Source: Nephrocerus scutellatus
Lineage: Eukaryota; Arthropoda; Insecta; Diptera; Pipunculidae
Reading direction: 5' to 3'
DNA length: 64,000 bases
Assembly (NCBI GenBank): GCA_947095585.1
Contig: OX352765.1
Coordinates: forward strand, 92,030,965-92,094,964
In this document: in pieces, positions 10,840-22,522 of the stretch
Layout of the letters: each line of letters starts with the position of its first letter
Numbering within the stretch: the stretch's first letter is position 1
Notes under the pieces: generated by a model
What the model saw: only the letters and a program-made list of their open reading frames with translations
Database searches by the model: none
What the model was told of the DNA's origin: nothing
Position numbers and translations under genes: made by a program

Positions 10840-11190
10840 ACGAAACTGGGTCCTCAACCAAAAGTTGACCCAGACTCAGCTAACCTCCAAGGAGATCAAC
10901 CTCATCTGTGGGTACAGCCAACTCCCGTAGTAACAACGCGACTTTGGTGAGATCTGACATCAAGGGCCTCAGTTCGTTTGTTCGTAGGTACTCTACGGAA
11001 CCTCGAACCCAATCATTTGTCACTAGGATACCGTGCTATCCTAGGCCGCCCAGGATAGAAACTATCCCAGGCGCATCACAGTCCTGTGTACGAATAAGCC
11101 TCTGAATACGAAGACATTCTAAGTAGCAGTTGCCCATTCAGGGTCGCAAAGTACGAAGACATTGCCCATATTGAGCAAACGGCGAGTTTT
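10840..11190 (+). repeat. Interspersed repeat R2, copy 1
   Basis: Ordered blocks shared with 59500-59930 include CTGGGTCCTCAAC, ATCTGTGGG, AACGCGAC, TTGGTGAG, TCTGACATCAAGGG, CGGAACCTCGAACCC and GTCGCAAAGTACGAAGA. The second copy has an extra ~25 bp and a duplicated end. Both follow Jockey-type RT relics on the + strand, so this may be a LINE 3' non-coding region. Confidence 0.75.
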
Positions 11191-12100
11191 TTTCTGTTTC
11201 AGTATTCAAAAAATTGCTCGGTGGTAAGAGATTTGGCTGTAATGCAAGTGCAAGCGCAGAAAACTTACTATGTATTTAGAAGGGACCAACACATTAGAGG
11301 GACTAAGTGTATCGAACGAAAAAGGAGACAATGTGGGAAAATAAAATGAACGTTTTTTATTACCAAGACTATATATGCTCACTCTGCCCTCGTATTGTAA
11401 GGATATGGCAAGTTGCTAATGCCCGCCCTCTTAGTTTTATTATCTATCTTAAGTTTAGATTGGAGTAAGATTATGAATTTTGTGTGAATTTCAAAATGAA
11501 AACAAATATTTATTTATCATATTAGCTGATGGATGGGACTATACACACATACTCGTACATATAGGGATATAAAATAAAAAAAAAAACAACAACCCTCTTG
11601 GACGGTAGCTAATCACAAACACTGAGCACCACACGTGGTTTCTGGCAGGTTATTGCTCTTAATACCTTATAACATCGAAGGTAGTAGGCAATCTAAACAT
11701 TCCCATAATTATTGATAAACTAATCTGACCCCTGCGGGTTCAACCGCTACATGTTGCTCACACTGCCATGAGTGTTTTTCTCCTGCCTGTCGCTTATCCA
11801 CCCGATTCACCACCACAACCGTCGAACCAATTAATCATTGTCCTCAAAATTCGATCATAGCTCTAGATACAACGCGAACTGTACCTCTACATTCCTACCC
11901 CGTTGCGACGACGCGGACGACAGGAGCAGCAAGGAAGAAGCCATTCTCGTAAGTTGTAGCTATGAAGAAAATCCTATGAGTCAATGAGATTGTCAAAAAG
12001 CATCGTCAGACCGATGGATGGTCATGCTCATGCCTCATGCGTGAGCAAGAGCAGCAAAGAGTGCTGGTGGCGATGACGATGACGACGGCAAGCAAAACGG
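11191..12100. other. Non-coding stretch
   Basis: AT-rich in the first half, with no repeat or open frame that I can support. Confidence 0.4.
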
Positions 12101-12109
12101 CAAGGCACT

Positions 12110-13130
12110 CACGGCGTCATCGACGCGCATAGCAACAAAAATCCTTCGGATGCTCGAACGCGTTGAGGAATTTCCCAAAGGGATGAGTGCGAGCTGCAGC
12201 ACCACAATTTAGCGAAAAGGAAAAAATTTATGTTGTGTTTGTGGAAGATCGTAAAGGCTGCGCAGACGCTGTGCGCTGCCAGTGCCAATGAATGCCAAGT
12301 CCGATTCCGATACACGACGCCGACGATGACGACGACGACGACGAACGAAACGAAGCCGAAGGTGATCGTTTTCGGTTTCATTTAAAAAATTTATTCTTCT
12401 CAGATTCTGCTGTGTGCTGTGCCAGCAGCCAGCGCTGCGCGAGAAAAAAGTACAGTTTCGCAACGCAAACGCACAGTCGCATAACCTATCAAGTATAGCG
12501 ATTGGGTTTGGTTTTGTTGTTAAGGTCACACATTAAATGCTGTGCAGTAAGTATAGAAGTATTAAGTAAGTGAGTGAGTAGTGAGTAGCAGAGCAGCTCT
12601 AGCCAGCGATCACGTGGACCGCCGCCGCCGCCGCAGCGACAAAAGGTAATTAAATTTATGCTGGTCGGCTGTGGAAAGTGGAAGTGGACGACTGTACTGT
12701 AGTAGCAGCAGCAGCAAGATCGTTCCGATCAAAGTCTAGCGAATGTTGTTGTTGCTGTGTTGGTTGGCAGTTTTGTGAACGCTAAACGGCGATCACTCAT
12801 TCACAATTCACAATTCACATGGGAAAATATGCCGAGTTTTGTATTGAGAGCTGCCTATCGCGGTCGCATACGCAGTACCATACACTATTTCCTCTTTTGG
12901 TCATCGCCATGGCGAGTGACGACAAGAATGAGAAGTCAATTCGGGGACATTTTCTCTGTAGTGCGCCTGTGCGCTATCGATCGATAGGGATATAATTACT
13001 ATCGTCTACCAGATAGAACCGATTATTTCTCTGTGCGTGTACATATCAATACATACACACATGCATCTATACAAGATTATTAGAGACAAGTACAGTATCT
13101 ATAGTACCAAGTAAGTGGCCTGTTGCTTGC
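12110..13130 (+). other. GC-richer, possibly promoter or first-exon region
   Basis: Base composition changes to a CpG-richer sequence with a GAC/GCC triplet run (12308-12345) and a CCG run (12621-12634). A donor-like AAAG|GTAATT stands at 12645|12646. Open frames on both strands, up to 106 codons, come from the triplet runs and are not convincing proteins. This could be a non-coding first exon of an unrecognised gene. Confidence 0.25.
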
Positions 13131-13738
13131 TGCTTTGATTTATGAATATTGCTGGAGGATTTGGTGCACTTACTCGTAGCTACGTTTCCGTTTTAGGATT
13201 TGTCCATTTGCCCGAATGTTCGTGATGGCTTTATAGTCAGCCAGCATTTCAAAACTATTTTGCATTTGTACCAAATACCAAATATTTGCAAAATTGTCCT
13301 GCAAGGGTTGCCTTGAAAATATTGAATAAATTATGTAGATAAAACTGCCTTTTTCCTTACGACATTAATTGTGAAATGTTCGTATAACGGCTATCGATTA
13401 ATTATTGGTGTTGCGGTATTTTTACCAAGGGGTTATACTCGTAGATGTCCATCACCACAAACAACAATCAAGTGAGTACATCCGGTAATCGATGATCTAA
13501 TGGACTACCAACCCGTATTCCCGTTTTCCGTCTATAAAAGTCTTGTTAGACAAAAAAAAAGGTCTATTGTGTTAAGAGTGACCCTCTTTCAATTAGCTCT
13601 ACAGTACGCCCTCCTAATACCGTGTACTAAGGCTTTGTTTAGTATAAGAGTAAGTTCTAGTTCCTGTTATATAAACTTTGCGTTCGCATGTGTCTGTCGG
13701 TGGCTGCTGGAATCTTGTGATTAATTTTTAAACCACTT
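13131..13738. other. Non-coding stretch
   Basis: No motif-bearing frame and no repeat shared with the rest of the window. Confidence 0.4.
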
Positions 13739-14640
13739 TATCATCATCATCATATTAGGCTCTACAACCGGTGTCCGGACTTGGCCTCCCGCAAAAAATC
13801 TCTCCACCAGTCCCGATTTCGAGCCGATGTCATCCAGTTTGGGATTACCCTAAGGTAGTCTCCGAAATTTTCCTTACTCAACAACAACATTTCTCCGTAA
13901 GATGTTCCTATCAAACGCGGCTAAGATGTCAGAGTGCTTTGTGCTAAGGAAGTTTGAAGTCTCAGATTGCGGGTTCAGGTTCTGGCATTCATTGGGCTGC
14001 ATTCTGTTTCCTTAGGGAAATCAACCGGGGTTCAGACCTGCCATCCCGCAAGAAACCTATCCACCGGTACCGATTTTAGGCCGATGATATCCAGTCTTAT
14101 CATCATAATCAAATTTAGCTCTACAACCGGGGTCTAGTCCTGTCATCCTGCAAAAAACCTTTCCATCGGTTTCGATTCCGAGCCAATGTTATCCAAATTT
14201 ATCATCGTTATCATATTTGGCTCTTAAATGGGTTCCGGTCCTGCCATCCTACAAAACACCTCTCCACCGGTTTCGGTTTTGCGCCAATGATATCCAGTTT
14301 CATCATCATTATCATATTTGGCTCTATACAACCGGGGTCCGGTCCTGTCATCCTGCAAAAAACCTATCCACCGGTTCCGATTTCGAGCCAATGTTATTCA
14401 GTTTCATCATCATCGTTATATTTGGCTCTATAACCAGAGTCTGGTCTTGCCATCCTGCCAACAACCTCTTCACCGATCAAGATTTCGAGCCAATGTTAGC
14501 CGGTTTACTCTAAGCGAGTCTCCGAAATTTTCCTTACCCAACAACAACATTTCTCAGTAAGACTTTCCTATCAAACGCGGCAAAGATGCCAGACAGCTTT
14601 CAGCTACGCAAGTTTCACGTCTCAGATTGCGGGTTCTTGC
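13739..14640 (-). repeat. Tandem array of the LINE-A 3' end
   Basis: Five to six units of about 100 bp, each with the order TCATCATCAT, TTTGGCTCTACAACC, GTCC, GCAAAAAACCT, TCCACCGGT, CGATTTCGAGCC and ATCCAG. The reverse complement is the last ~100 bp of LINE-A (63365-63465), including its ATGATG tail. The array is bracketed by two copies of another segment (GAGTCTCCGAAATTTTCCTT at 13859 and 14517), which continues similarly for ~100 bp, so a larger unit was duplicated as well. Confidence 0.85.
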
Positions 14641-14900
14641 ATTCTGTTTCCTAAGGGAAGGCAAGACCATTTCTTTATGGCATTGATTTTTACGGCAGGG
14701 TTTAAGTGAATTTTTGTGGTTCAATTGCTGTCGATGCAATTTGTCTTAAAGCCCTGCAAGTTGCTCTCTACCTACCAAAGAAGTTTGCAAGACTTTAAAA
14801 TGTTACGTATATATGAGAAGCGTCCGCACATACTTCCGGATGATCAGTCGATGTAAAGTGGAACTTATGTTGCTCCGTTACTTCCACCGTCCGTCCTTGC
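14641..14900. other. Non-coding spacer
   Basis: No recognisable feature. Confidence 0.3.
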
Positions 14901-14929
14901 TTTTGTTGGAAAATTCGATAGCCTGTAGG

Positions 14930-15420
14930 TCTATGTCTGTTAGTATATACATTTTTATCCGGGTTTTATTTACGTTTATCTATGTTTATCCGTGGTTACA
15001 CGGTATTACCCAGTGTTCATCCCCATATCGTTCTATTCTATTTAAGAAATATATATATATATTTTTTATTATCCGTCTTTATCCGTATATCCTATCAACT
15101 GGTTAATCAATATCAAATCTTTTATTTTCTTTCTTCGTAGTTATCCGTCTTTATCCATTATTTTCTGGCTGTCCTATCAACAAGTAAATCAATACCAGGC
15201 CTTTGTATTGCTTATGTTAGACTTATCCGTCAATATTAATATGGAAATATCTGTTTATCCGTTCTAAAAACTGATGATAAGTAGACTTTCGGTAGATTTT
15301 TTCATATGTTTAGTGGGCGTCAGTCTATCCGTTTATCCCCATTGTAAGCAGTAATCTACCAGTTTATCGAACTCTCATCTGTCTGTTTATCCGTCCATCC
15401 GTTAATCGGTAGCATCAGCT
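14930..15420 (+). repeat. TTATCCG-rich repeat, copy 1
   Basis: Many TTATCCGT and TTATCC words. The block TTATCCGTCTTTATCC, CCTATCAAC, AATCAAT, CTTTGTAT, TTATGTTAGAC and GGAAATATCTGTTTATCC (about 15135-15270) recurs at 17210-17345 and 17650-17770. The longer unit is about 150 bp. Confidence 0.7.
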
Positions 15421-17065
15421 GCCATCACTCTGACCAAATATGGTAAATTTTCAAAAACTCATCACAATGCCACGATTACAATCGTCATGGGAAAGTTTTG
15501 AATTTTTTCTCTCGTTTCGAAACAATAGGAATTTACATTTTTCCGCTGTCCACAACACATGTATGAGTCCACCCCGCATAAAATAAAAAAAAAAGAAATA
15601 ATTGTAGTCCTCCCGCTCATTGTCGTTTCGTGGTTAGATTTTCATCCATCCACGCAGTTCCTAATCTCAAATTTTCACCCTCTGCGTTTATTCTCTCCAT
15701 AGGACGAGCATCGGTATGTGTTGTTTTGTGTTCTGTTGTGCGATGTAAATCATAATCCTCCCTTAGTATTCCAGCAAATGCATAACTGCTGCACTGCACA
15801 GCATAGAAATGAGCTCCAGAAGGTACCCGCCGTTGTACCATCAGAACGTGAAACACCTTCGAAAAGGTGCGCTCCGCGGCGTTCAATTCACTGCTCTTAT
15901 AATCCTCAGATTCAATCGATCGATCGATCCATATGGCGTTTGAAAAGCATACACAACAACAACAACAACATCTGACGATCGTTACTACAAATATGCACTC
16001 GCTGTACTCCTGTACACCACCTTTTGTTGAAGGAGGATGATCCTTTTAGAGATGCTGATGATGATGATGATGATGATGCGCATTCGAAGGTGCTGCACTA
16101 CGATCTGATGTGCTGTTATGCAGATGGTCTCTGAAGGAATTATTATTTGTTGTTGTTGTGGTTGTTTTTGTTACAATCAAATTTAAAATACATATGTCTC
16201 TGGAATATTTGAATTTCTTCCTTTCTACCCTTACCAAGGAATTAGAATTTTTTCCCAATTTTCTCACGGATCTGCAGAGCAACCGTTTATCGAAGTTTAT
16301 CTGAATGCGGATTGTGATGCATTGCTTTGCTGCGCTGCCTATACTGGCAACGACGAAAGGGACGTCAGGACGGAAGCAGCAAGGATAACAGCAGTTGAAA
16401 AAGGATAATAATGTCATACAGTGCGTGTTTTTATGTTGTGTTTGCGCGATGTGCATCAATGCGCTGCTAATGCCTGTGGGTGAATTTGAATTGAACTGCG
16501 AGTGTCGTTTGCCTGTGTGCGTGTGCGTGTGCGTTTGCACATCTAAAAAACAGGACGCTTTTGTGAAGTTGATTGGATTTAGGGATGTGCTATAACCTAG
16601 ATACGGTGGTGGATTTTATTTTGTATGTATTCCCATTTTTTTGATGAATATGCAGATTTTCGTGCTGGAATTCATCTGAATAAAACGACAATCCGTTTCC
16701 GTGTAGCGTGGGAACAACGAGTAACAGAGAGGGGAGCGATTTTTGTTAGGGGAAGTAAGTATCAGAGGGGTGTGTTTTTCTTTTCAATTGGGTTCATCAG
16801 CACCTGATGTGTCCCGTTACTGGGGTTTTCTCTTCACTACTTTGATCATCTTAATATGCTACGAGTATTTTTAATATTTTAAAGGAATGATTTGATATTA
16901 CAAGTTATCTGGACTTAGGCAGTTTTTTTCTCGTGATCTCAGATATGTAAAACGGGTTAATTGCGGTGGTGTTACACTTCGGCTCATCTGATTAACATCA
17001 GTCAGTCAAGCAGAGAAACGGAATGTATGAGGGAAATTTTTGTTGTTTATAATTTCCGCACGCGT
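15421..17065. other. Non-coding stretch with microsatellites
   Basis: A CAA run lies at 15953-15971 and a GAT run at 16056-16078. TTG-rich and GTGTGC-rich patches lie at 16145-16165 and 16513-16533. They create a 164-codon - strand frame (16046-16540) rich in His and Thr that I do not accept as a gene. Confidence 0.5.
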
Positions 17066-17100
17066 AGAGGTATTTGCACCCTTATAATGCTAGGCTTAGC
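17066..17100 (+). repeat. ~300 bp element, short copy 3
   Basis: ACGCGTAG, then TTTGCACCCTTATAATGCT, matches the first bases of the element seen at 565-870 and 54433-54735 (the latter in reverse). Only the start is kept. Confidence 0.5.
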
Positions 17101-17199
17101 TGCCTGATTATGAAAAAAGACGCAGAAGTTAAAAAATACTTTTTTTCCCAACAAAATCTAGAGGTGATTTTCAATTCAATTCACTTCTTTGCTTTTTTA

Positions 17200-17785
17200 G
17201 TATGTAAGGTCGTTATCCGTCTTTATCCCTTTATCCATACCTATCCGTCTCTCCTTTCAATTAATAAATTGATATTAGCTCTTTGTATAACTTATATAAA
17301 ACTCATCCGCCAATATTTATCTGGAAATATCCGTTTATCCGGCCTTAAACAGATGATAAATTAATATCTCCATTTCGTCTGTCAGCATACCGTGGTTTTT
17401 ATTCTATTTTTTTCATTAAAATCGGTTTCGAATAATGTTTCCTCAAAGCCTTCGAAATATATGACTTCCGTCTGGTATCTAAGGTCGTTATCCGTCTCTA
17501 TCCATATTTAATTATTTTATTATTATTTAATTTTTTTCTATCCGTATTTTTCCATATTTTTACTTACTTATTCCGTACGCTACGAGTATATCGTCTTTAA
17601 GAAATGTTTCCTCAAAGCATTATAAATATACGTCTTCCGTTTGGTATCTAAGGTCGTTAAACGTCTTTATCCATACTTATCCGTTTATTAATAAATGGAG
17701 ATTAGCTCTTCGTATAACTTATATTAGACTCGTCCGGCAATATTCATATGGAAATATACGTTTATCCTTAAAACCATAGGCGGTT
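17200..17785 (+). repeat. TTATCCG-rich repeat, copies 2 and 3
   Basis: Two units share TCGTTATCCGTCTTTATCC-type starts and TAACTTATAT...GACTC.TCCG..CAATAT. They then share GGAAATATCCGTTTATCC-type ends. An extra partial unit lies at 17480-17540 with GGTATCTAAGGTCGTTATCC, a block repeated at 17644. Confidence 0.75.
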
Positions 17786-17789
17786 TAAA

Positions 17790-18620
17790 AGTCCTAAAGC
17801 TAGTCTAGTTAGTTTAGGAATTCCAGACATTTTTCATCGTCTGCCTTGGGGATAAAATCTTATCTGGTTTTGATTAGTCTGAGATCAAGCCACTCTATTA
17901 TAGGCCAATAATAACTTTACCGTGTGGGGCTATCGTGTCTTGAAGGTTGGAGGAGAATATCTTATTCGTGGTACTCATCAGCACTGTTATAGCACGATAA
18001 CGATATCTGCACTACAGTATGCCTCTTCTCCAGTCTTCTGGTATCGTTTCTTCCTCTCATACTTGCACTATTAGTTCAGGAGTGGCTTGGTTTAGTCCAG
18101 ACCCTCCAGATTTGATCGGCTCCGTTTGTATGCCATCCAATGCCTTATTATTTATAAGCTGATCGCTTGCTAACTTCGTCTATTCTTGGTGTCAGATACG
18201 CCATTTAATGCGGCCTCGCTCTCTGTACTGTTCTAGTTCATCGACGAGATGCGTGAGCTGATCGCTTGCTAACTTCGTCTATTCTTGGTGTCAGATACGC
18301 CATTTAATGCGGCCTCGCTCTCTGTACTGTTCTAGTTCATCGACGAGATGCATGAGCTGATCGCTTGCTAACTTCATCTATTCTTGTTATCAGGATAGTG
18401 TGGTGTGGTGGAGTAATGTGATCATTAGTGGACCTTGCAGAAGAAACTGACGCTGCCATCGCTCTAAGATGCCTTTAAAATCAGCGATTAGATAGATTAC
18501 TTTCTCTTCGTTTCGCGGTATGTGCAACGCTGTGTATATTGCGCCATACCGCTGGGTCTTTCGTTCAACTTCCTCGCTATTTAATGCGGTTTCGCTCCCT
18601 GTTCTGTTCCAGATCACCGA
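17790..18620 (-). pseudogene. LINE-A RT relic with a 99 bp tandem duplication
   Basis: Reverse-complement blocks GTGCAAGTATGAGAGGAAGA, AGAAGACTGGAGAAGAGGCA and CTCCAACCTTCAAGA match LINE-A at 2125-2180 and 62545-62690. At 18157-18255 and 18256-18354 lie two 99 bp units that differ at one base (GATGCGTG against GATGCATG), followed by a partial third unit to about 18392. A diverged match to the unit's end lies at 18568-18620. All frames are broken. Confidence 0.75.
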
Positions 18621-18985
18621 TGAGATTCCTCTTTCAAGCTGGTTTCTGACTTCGATGTGAATTGTTTATTTCTTTCTTCTTTTTCCTTCCTCCTGTCTTC
18701 TTTCTTCTTTCTAATTCTTTTCCGCTTTTCCTCTTTTTTTCATTCTTTTCGCGTTCTAAGTTGTTGCATTGCTTGGTACACAGGATTTTTGCGTTCAATC
18801 GCCTCCTTATAGTTTCATTATCAGACCAGTCGTTCCAATCTTTACAATAACTTCCTTAAATGGATCAACACTTTACGTACGACAGTATTTGACAGCCTCT
18901 AATCAGAGCTCAAGTTATGCCTCGAGATTTTAAAAAGCTCATTGTTTCCACAAAAACCCAGAAATAATAAACTAAATCCATAATT
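18621..18985. other. Pyrimidine-rich non-coding stretch
   Basis: TTCTT/TTCC-rich sequence at 18662-18760 gives a Phe/Leu-rich frame that I do not accept as a protein. Confidence 0.4.

Positions 18986-18990
<5 letters not shown>

Positions 18991-19025
<35 letters not shown>
18991..19025. repeat. (TA)n microsatellite
   Basis: About 17 uninterrupted AT dinucleotides. Confidence 0.95.
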
Positions 19026-19028
<3 letters not shown>

Positions 19029-21235
19029 GATACGATATTCGTTTCAAACGATTAACCCCATTTCCACTTACAGGTCATTCAAATTTATTTCCAATTACTC
19101 AGTGCCTGTTGCATACTACCATTAAACCATCAAACACAGCTCGACACACTCACCGATTAATTATGAGAAGTTGTCAGGAACAAGGAACTTACCCACCACT
19201 AAAACCCATCAAGTTGCTAACGACATCCTCGTATATATAGTACAGCAGTGAAGAGTACCCCTGACATTCACGTCCCATTCAAGTATCCCAGCAATCGGCA
19301 CCCATCAACCCTCCTGTTATTTCTATCGAGGGTATGTGGCTGAAAGGGAATCAATTAAAGAACATTTGAGGGTTAAATGTCGGATTAATAACTATTTACG
19401 TTTTCATTTATAAATTTGGGTTCAGAGTTCATAGGGAATATCATCGTTTTTATTTCTTATTGAAGGCTGGAGGAAATATAAGGAGCTACGGTGAATTTGA
19501 GAGTTTTGTGGGCAAAATATGGGTATAACTTTTGGCATTTTAATGCTTTGGACTCACAAGTGTCAAAAACTGAAAAAACCCAAGGAAAGCAGCAACTGGG
19601 AATCTACTCCAACCAACTCAAAGAAAAATGCAATTCATAAAAAAGTGAATAATCGTCAAACGAGAGGGCACGCAATCTACAAAAAGCTGTAAAGCACGAA
19701 TTTACAACTTGTTGTCTCCTCGTACGCATAATAAATGCTCGTGAGTACATAGTTCAAGTATATATGTGTGTACGCTTGTAATATATAGTACGTTACATAT
19801 TCATATGCGATATGAAATATAGAAAACATTTGGAAATTCTTGTGCGCACTCGAGTCTTGGCCTCTAAAAGTTCAGGTAAACGCTCTTCGAATTTTAATTA
19901 AAGTTTTCCCATTGGACATTCAAGGGCAGATTTGTTGAGTAATTCGTTTGTTAACATAATTTTCATTGTGGATACTCGTAAGCACGACATAAGAATGAAT
20001 TTAGGAAATCGTTCAGTTGAGGTTTTGGTGTCAGACATACGTACAGACTGCTTCTGGCAAGTATACCATTAATTTTCCCATGGTATACGTACGCGGCGGT
20101 CAACCATCAGCAGAATAGGGGGAATAACACAAAATGCATTAGAATACCAAGTGGCCGTAACTATCTCTGACTGGTGGAAGTGCGATCAAACCTCCACGTG
20201 GTGGCCGCCGATAGTTTTCCTCCAATACAGAAAAGGCTGAATGATCGGACTAGTCCCTTTAAAGTAAGGTTGGCGCGAGGCCGATAACCTCGCCCGTTAA
20301 AAAAACTTTATTACGGAACCCAAAATCAGCTCGGATACACTGATGAACGACGACGACCAAGGCAACGAAAACGGCTAAACGATTTAAATGTTCTCATTGA
20401 ACGTACGCTCACTGTATAAAGCTCGAGCTGGACAGCAGCAATCCGCAACCAGATAGATCACGTGTTGAAAGACCGCCGCCACAACCCGAACTGTGTAACG
20501 AAGGAATACCCCTTTTAAGTAATTGCTAAGTTAACAGATACACCCTGCATAGAGTTAAAGCAGCACTGCATCTTGCCGACACACTTTTGGTATACACCCG
20601 CCACCCACGCCTTTCTACCAGCCAGGCTGCTTCTGAATATTGTTTGGAAGGATGCTTTCTAATACATCCATTCAAGCACATCCATCAACATCGTCCTATT
20701 TGGAGAAGCTTTTATTGCCAAGCGGATTCACTGCTCAGTGCAAATCTCCGACGCCTTCCTCCAGTCATCCATACTAACTTGCTCTGTGATGGTTTCTACC
20801 CATCTCTGCCTCGGTAATCGTCAGAGTCCTCCTAGGGAAGTATGTTGATTAGCTCTGTGCTAATCGTTTTTTGTTACCTCTCTCCTTAAAACTTTCACTG
20901 AGGTCGCAATATCTACATTCCATTGCTTTGTGCAATCTGGGAGCTACTGGCCTAGAAGTTCCGGAAATTTTTGAATTTGGATCTTCTCGCTTCAGTATTA
21001 AAGCGCTCTCTATTGCTGCCAATTGAAGTTTGAAGAGTTTCCTCTTCCACTTTCGTAGGATTGACAGCTCTTTACTTCACCATAGAATGTCATTGTCCGC
21101 CTTGGGCGAGTAGGTATGTTGGGTTAAAAATGCAATCCATGCCGAAATACAAGTCGGTTTTAAATGATATGCGCTATTTGGTATTTTTAAAAGGATCATA
21201 TAAAGGCCATTCAAGGCTTAGGTTGTGCATATTCT
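19026..21235. other. Long non-coding stretch
   Basis: No supported gene. At 20270-20440 the sequence has the feel of a LINE 5' region (a frame with LNVRSLYKARAG after two frameshifts), but I cannot assign it. Confidence 0.4.
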
Positions 21236-21239
21236 AAAG

Positions 21240-21390
21240 CTCTGCCTGACAGATGACATATGGCAGTTTACAGATGATATACGGCAGATGACAGCTGACA
21301 GATGATAGATGACGTAAGACACGTGACATATGACAGATGTCAGCTGACATATGGCAGAGTTTGACAGATGACAGATTGTGTCTGTTCGCT
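21240..21390 (+). repeat. GACAGATG minisatellite
   Basis: About 150 bp of imperfect 7-8 base units: GACAGATG, GACATATG, GGCAGATG and GACAGCT. E-box CAGCTG and CATATG words recur as a by-product. Confidence 0.85.
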
Positions 21391-22495
21391 TTATATGTTT
21401 CAGCCATCACAAATGTCGAATAGGTTTGTGTAGACTGTACCCTGCTTATGTCGTAGAGTTCTTCGGCGAATCTCCCCGTCAAAGCCCAGCTGTCATCGGT
21501 AACAAAAATGTACGCTTGAAACAACCAAGGGTATCTTCTTCATTCTCATGCTTCAGCGCAATAGAGCAGGACTGGAATGAATGATATTAGTCTAATAGAA
21601 AGGGTCTGTTGAGCCCTTAACTACTCAACTGCTTTCTTATAGTCTTAAGCTTCGTTGGATTTCTAAAATGGTGTCGTCATTAAATGTAAGAGTGGAGACG
21701 TGCTTTAATAGATGAATGCCTCGGTTTATTGGTAGCAGGCGTTGACACAGTATGGAATCAGAAATTCGCCAAATGTGGTTTTAGCCAGATAATACCAATC
21801 TGAAAGTTGTTAGCGGCTGCTTTAATGGATTACTATAACAGAAAGATGATACTGACCAGTACGCTGAAAGTTTAGGAATTCCGAGCTGGATGATATGGAC
21901 TCGAAATTGGGATCCCATTCGTGGAGCTAAATAGGAAGTAAATTCCATATATGAGTATGCATTTTGAAAAGAAATTGAATTTCGGAAGAGTTTTCTGAGC
22001 ATGTGGTTGACAGCTGACAGTCTTCTTCAATTGAAATGTATGTAGTCCGTAGTGCGGAAAATGCTTTACATTCTTAATAAGCTCTCTGGTGCGATCATGG
22101 CATACGCATTATTCAGGTGAGATCCTTAGTGAAGATGTCAAAATAAGAAGGGGCTTTACGCTACTTACAAAGGACGCCACGTAAGCATTAGGGCTATCAT
22201 GAAAATGAAATGAACGTCCATTTGACAATAGAAAGTGACCACATCGCTGGACGTTACTGCGCAGCGACTTTTGCTTATTTGCTTAAAAAGAACCTTAGCT
22301 GTTTGTTGTGCTAACAAATTTTCCTGGCACTTCCCCCGGGGCATAGACAAAGGCAAAGACAACAAATGGCGAACGGCTTTTGTCTATCGCCTATCTACAG
22401 AGCAAAGGTGAAGATAATCGAACAGAGCAGAAACCTGATTTACATTATGAAACTGCCAGAGCAACAGCAGCGACTTTTTTAAACCATTCACTATA
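21391..22495. other. Non-coding stretch with a weak LINE-A 3' end trace
   Basis: AGCTGGATGATATGGACTCG at 21880-21899, followed by AAATTGGGATCCC, resembles the LINE-A 3' UTR (63388-63410). The GTAGAGCC and GATGAT parts are not clear. Otherwise nothing is recognised. Confidence 0.35.
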
Positions 22496-22522
22496 GCAAC
22501 AACAACAACAACAACAACGACA
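22496..22522 (+). repeat. (CAA)n microsatellite
   Basis: A run of CAACAA triplets with one interruption. Its complement gives the poly-Val frame on the - strand. Confidence 0.9.

Noticed and set aside
16046..16540. 164-codon frame on the - strand, among the longest in the window
   Set aside because: Its length comes from translated GAT and GTT microsatellites (poly-His, poly-Thr) and a GTGTGC patch. No domain or splice context.
18991..19025. TA repeat as a possible TATA promoter
   Set aside because: A plain microsatellite without an initiator at a suitable distance.
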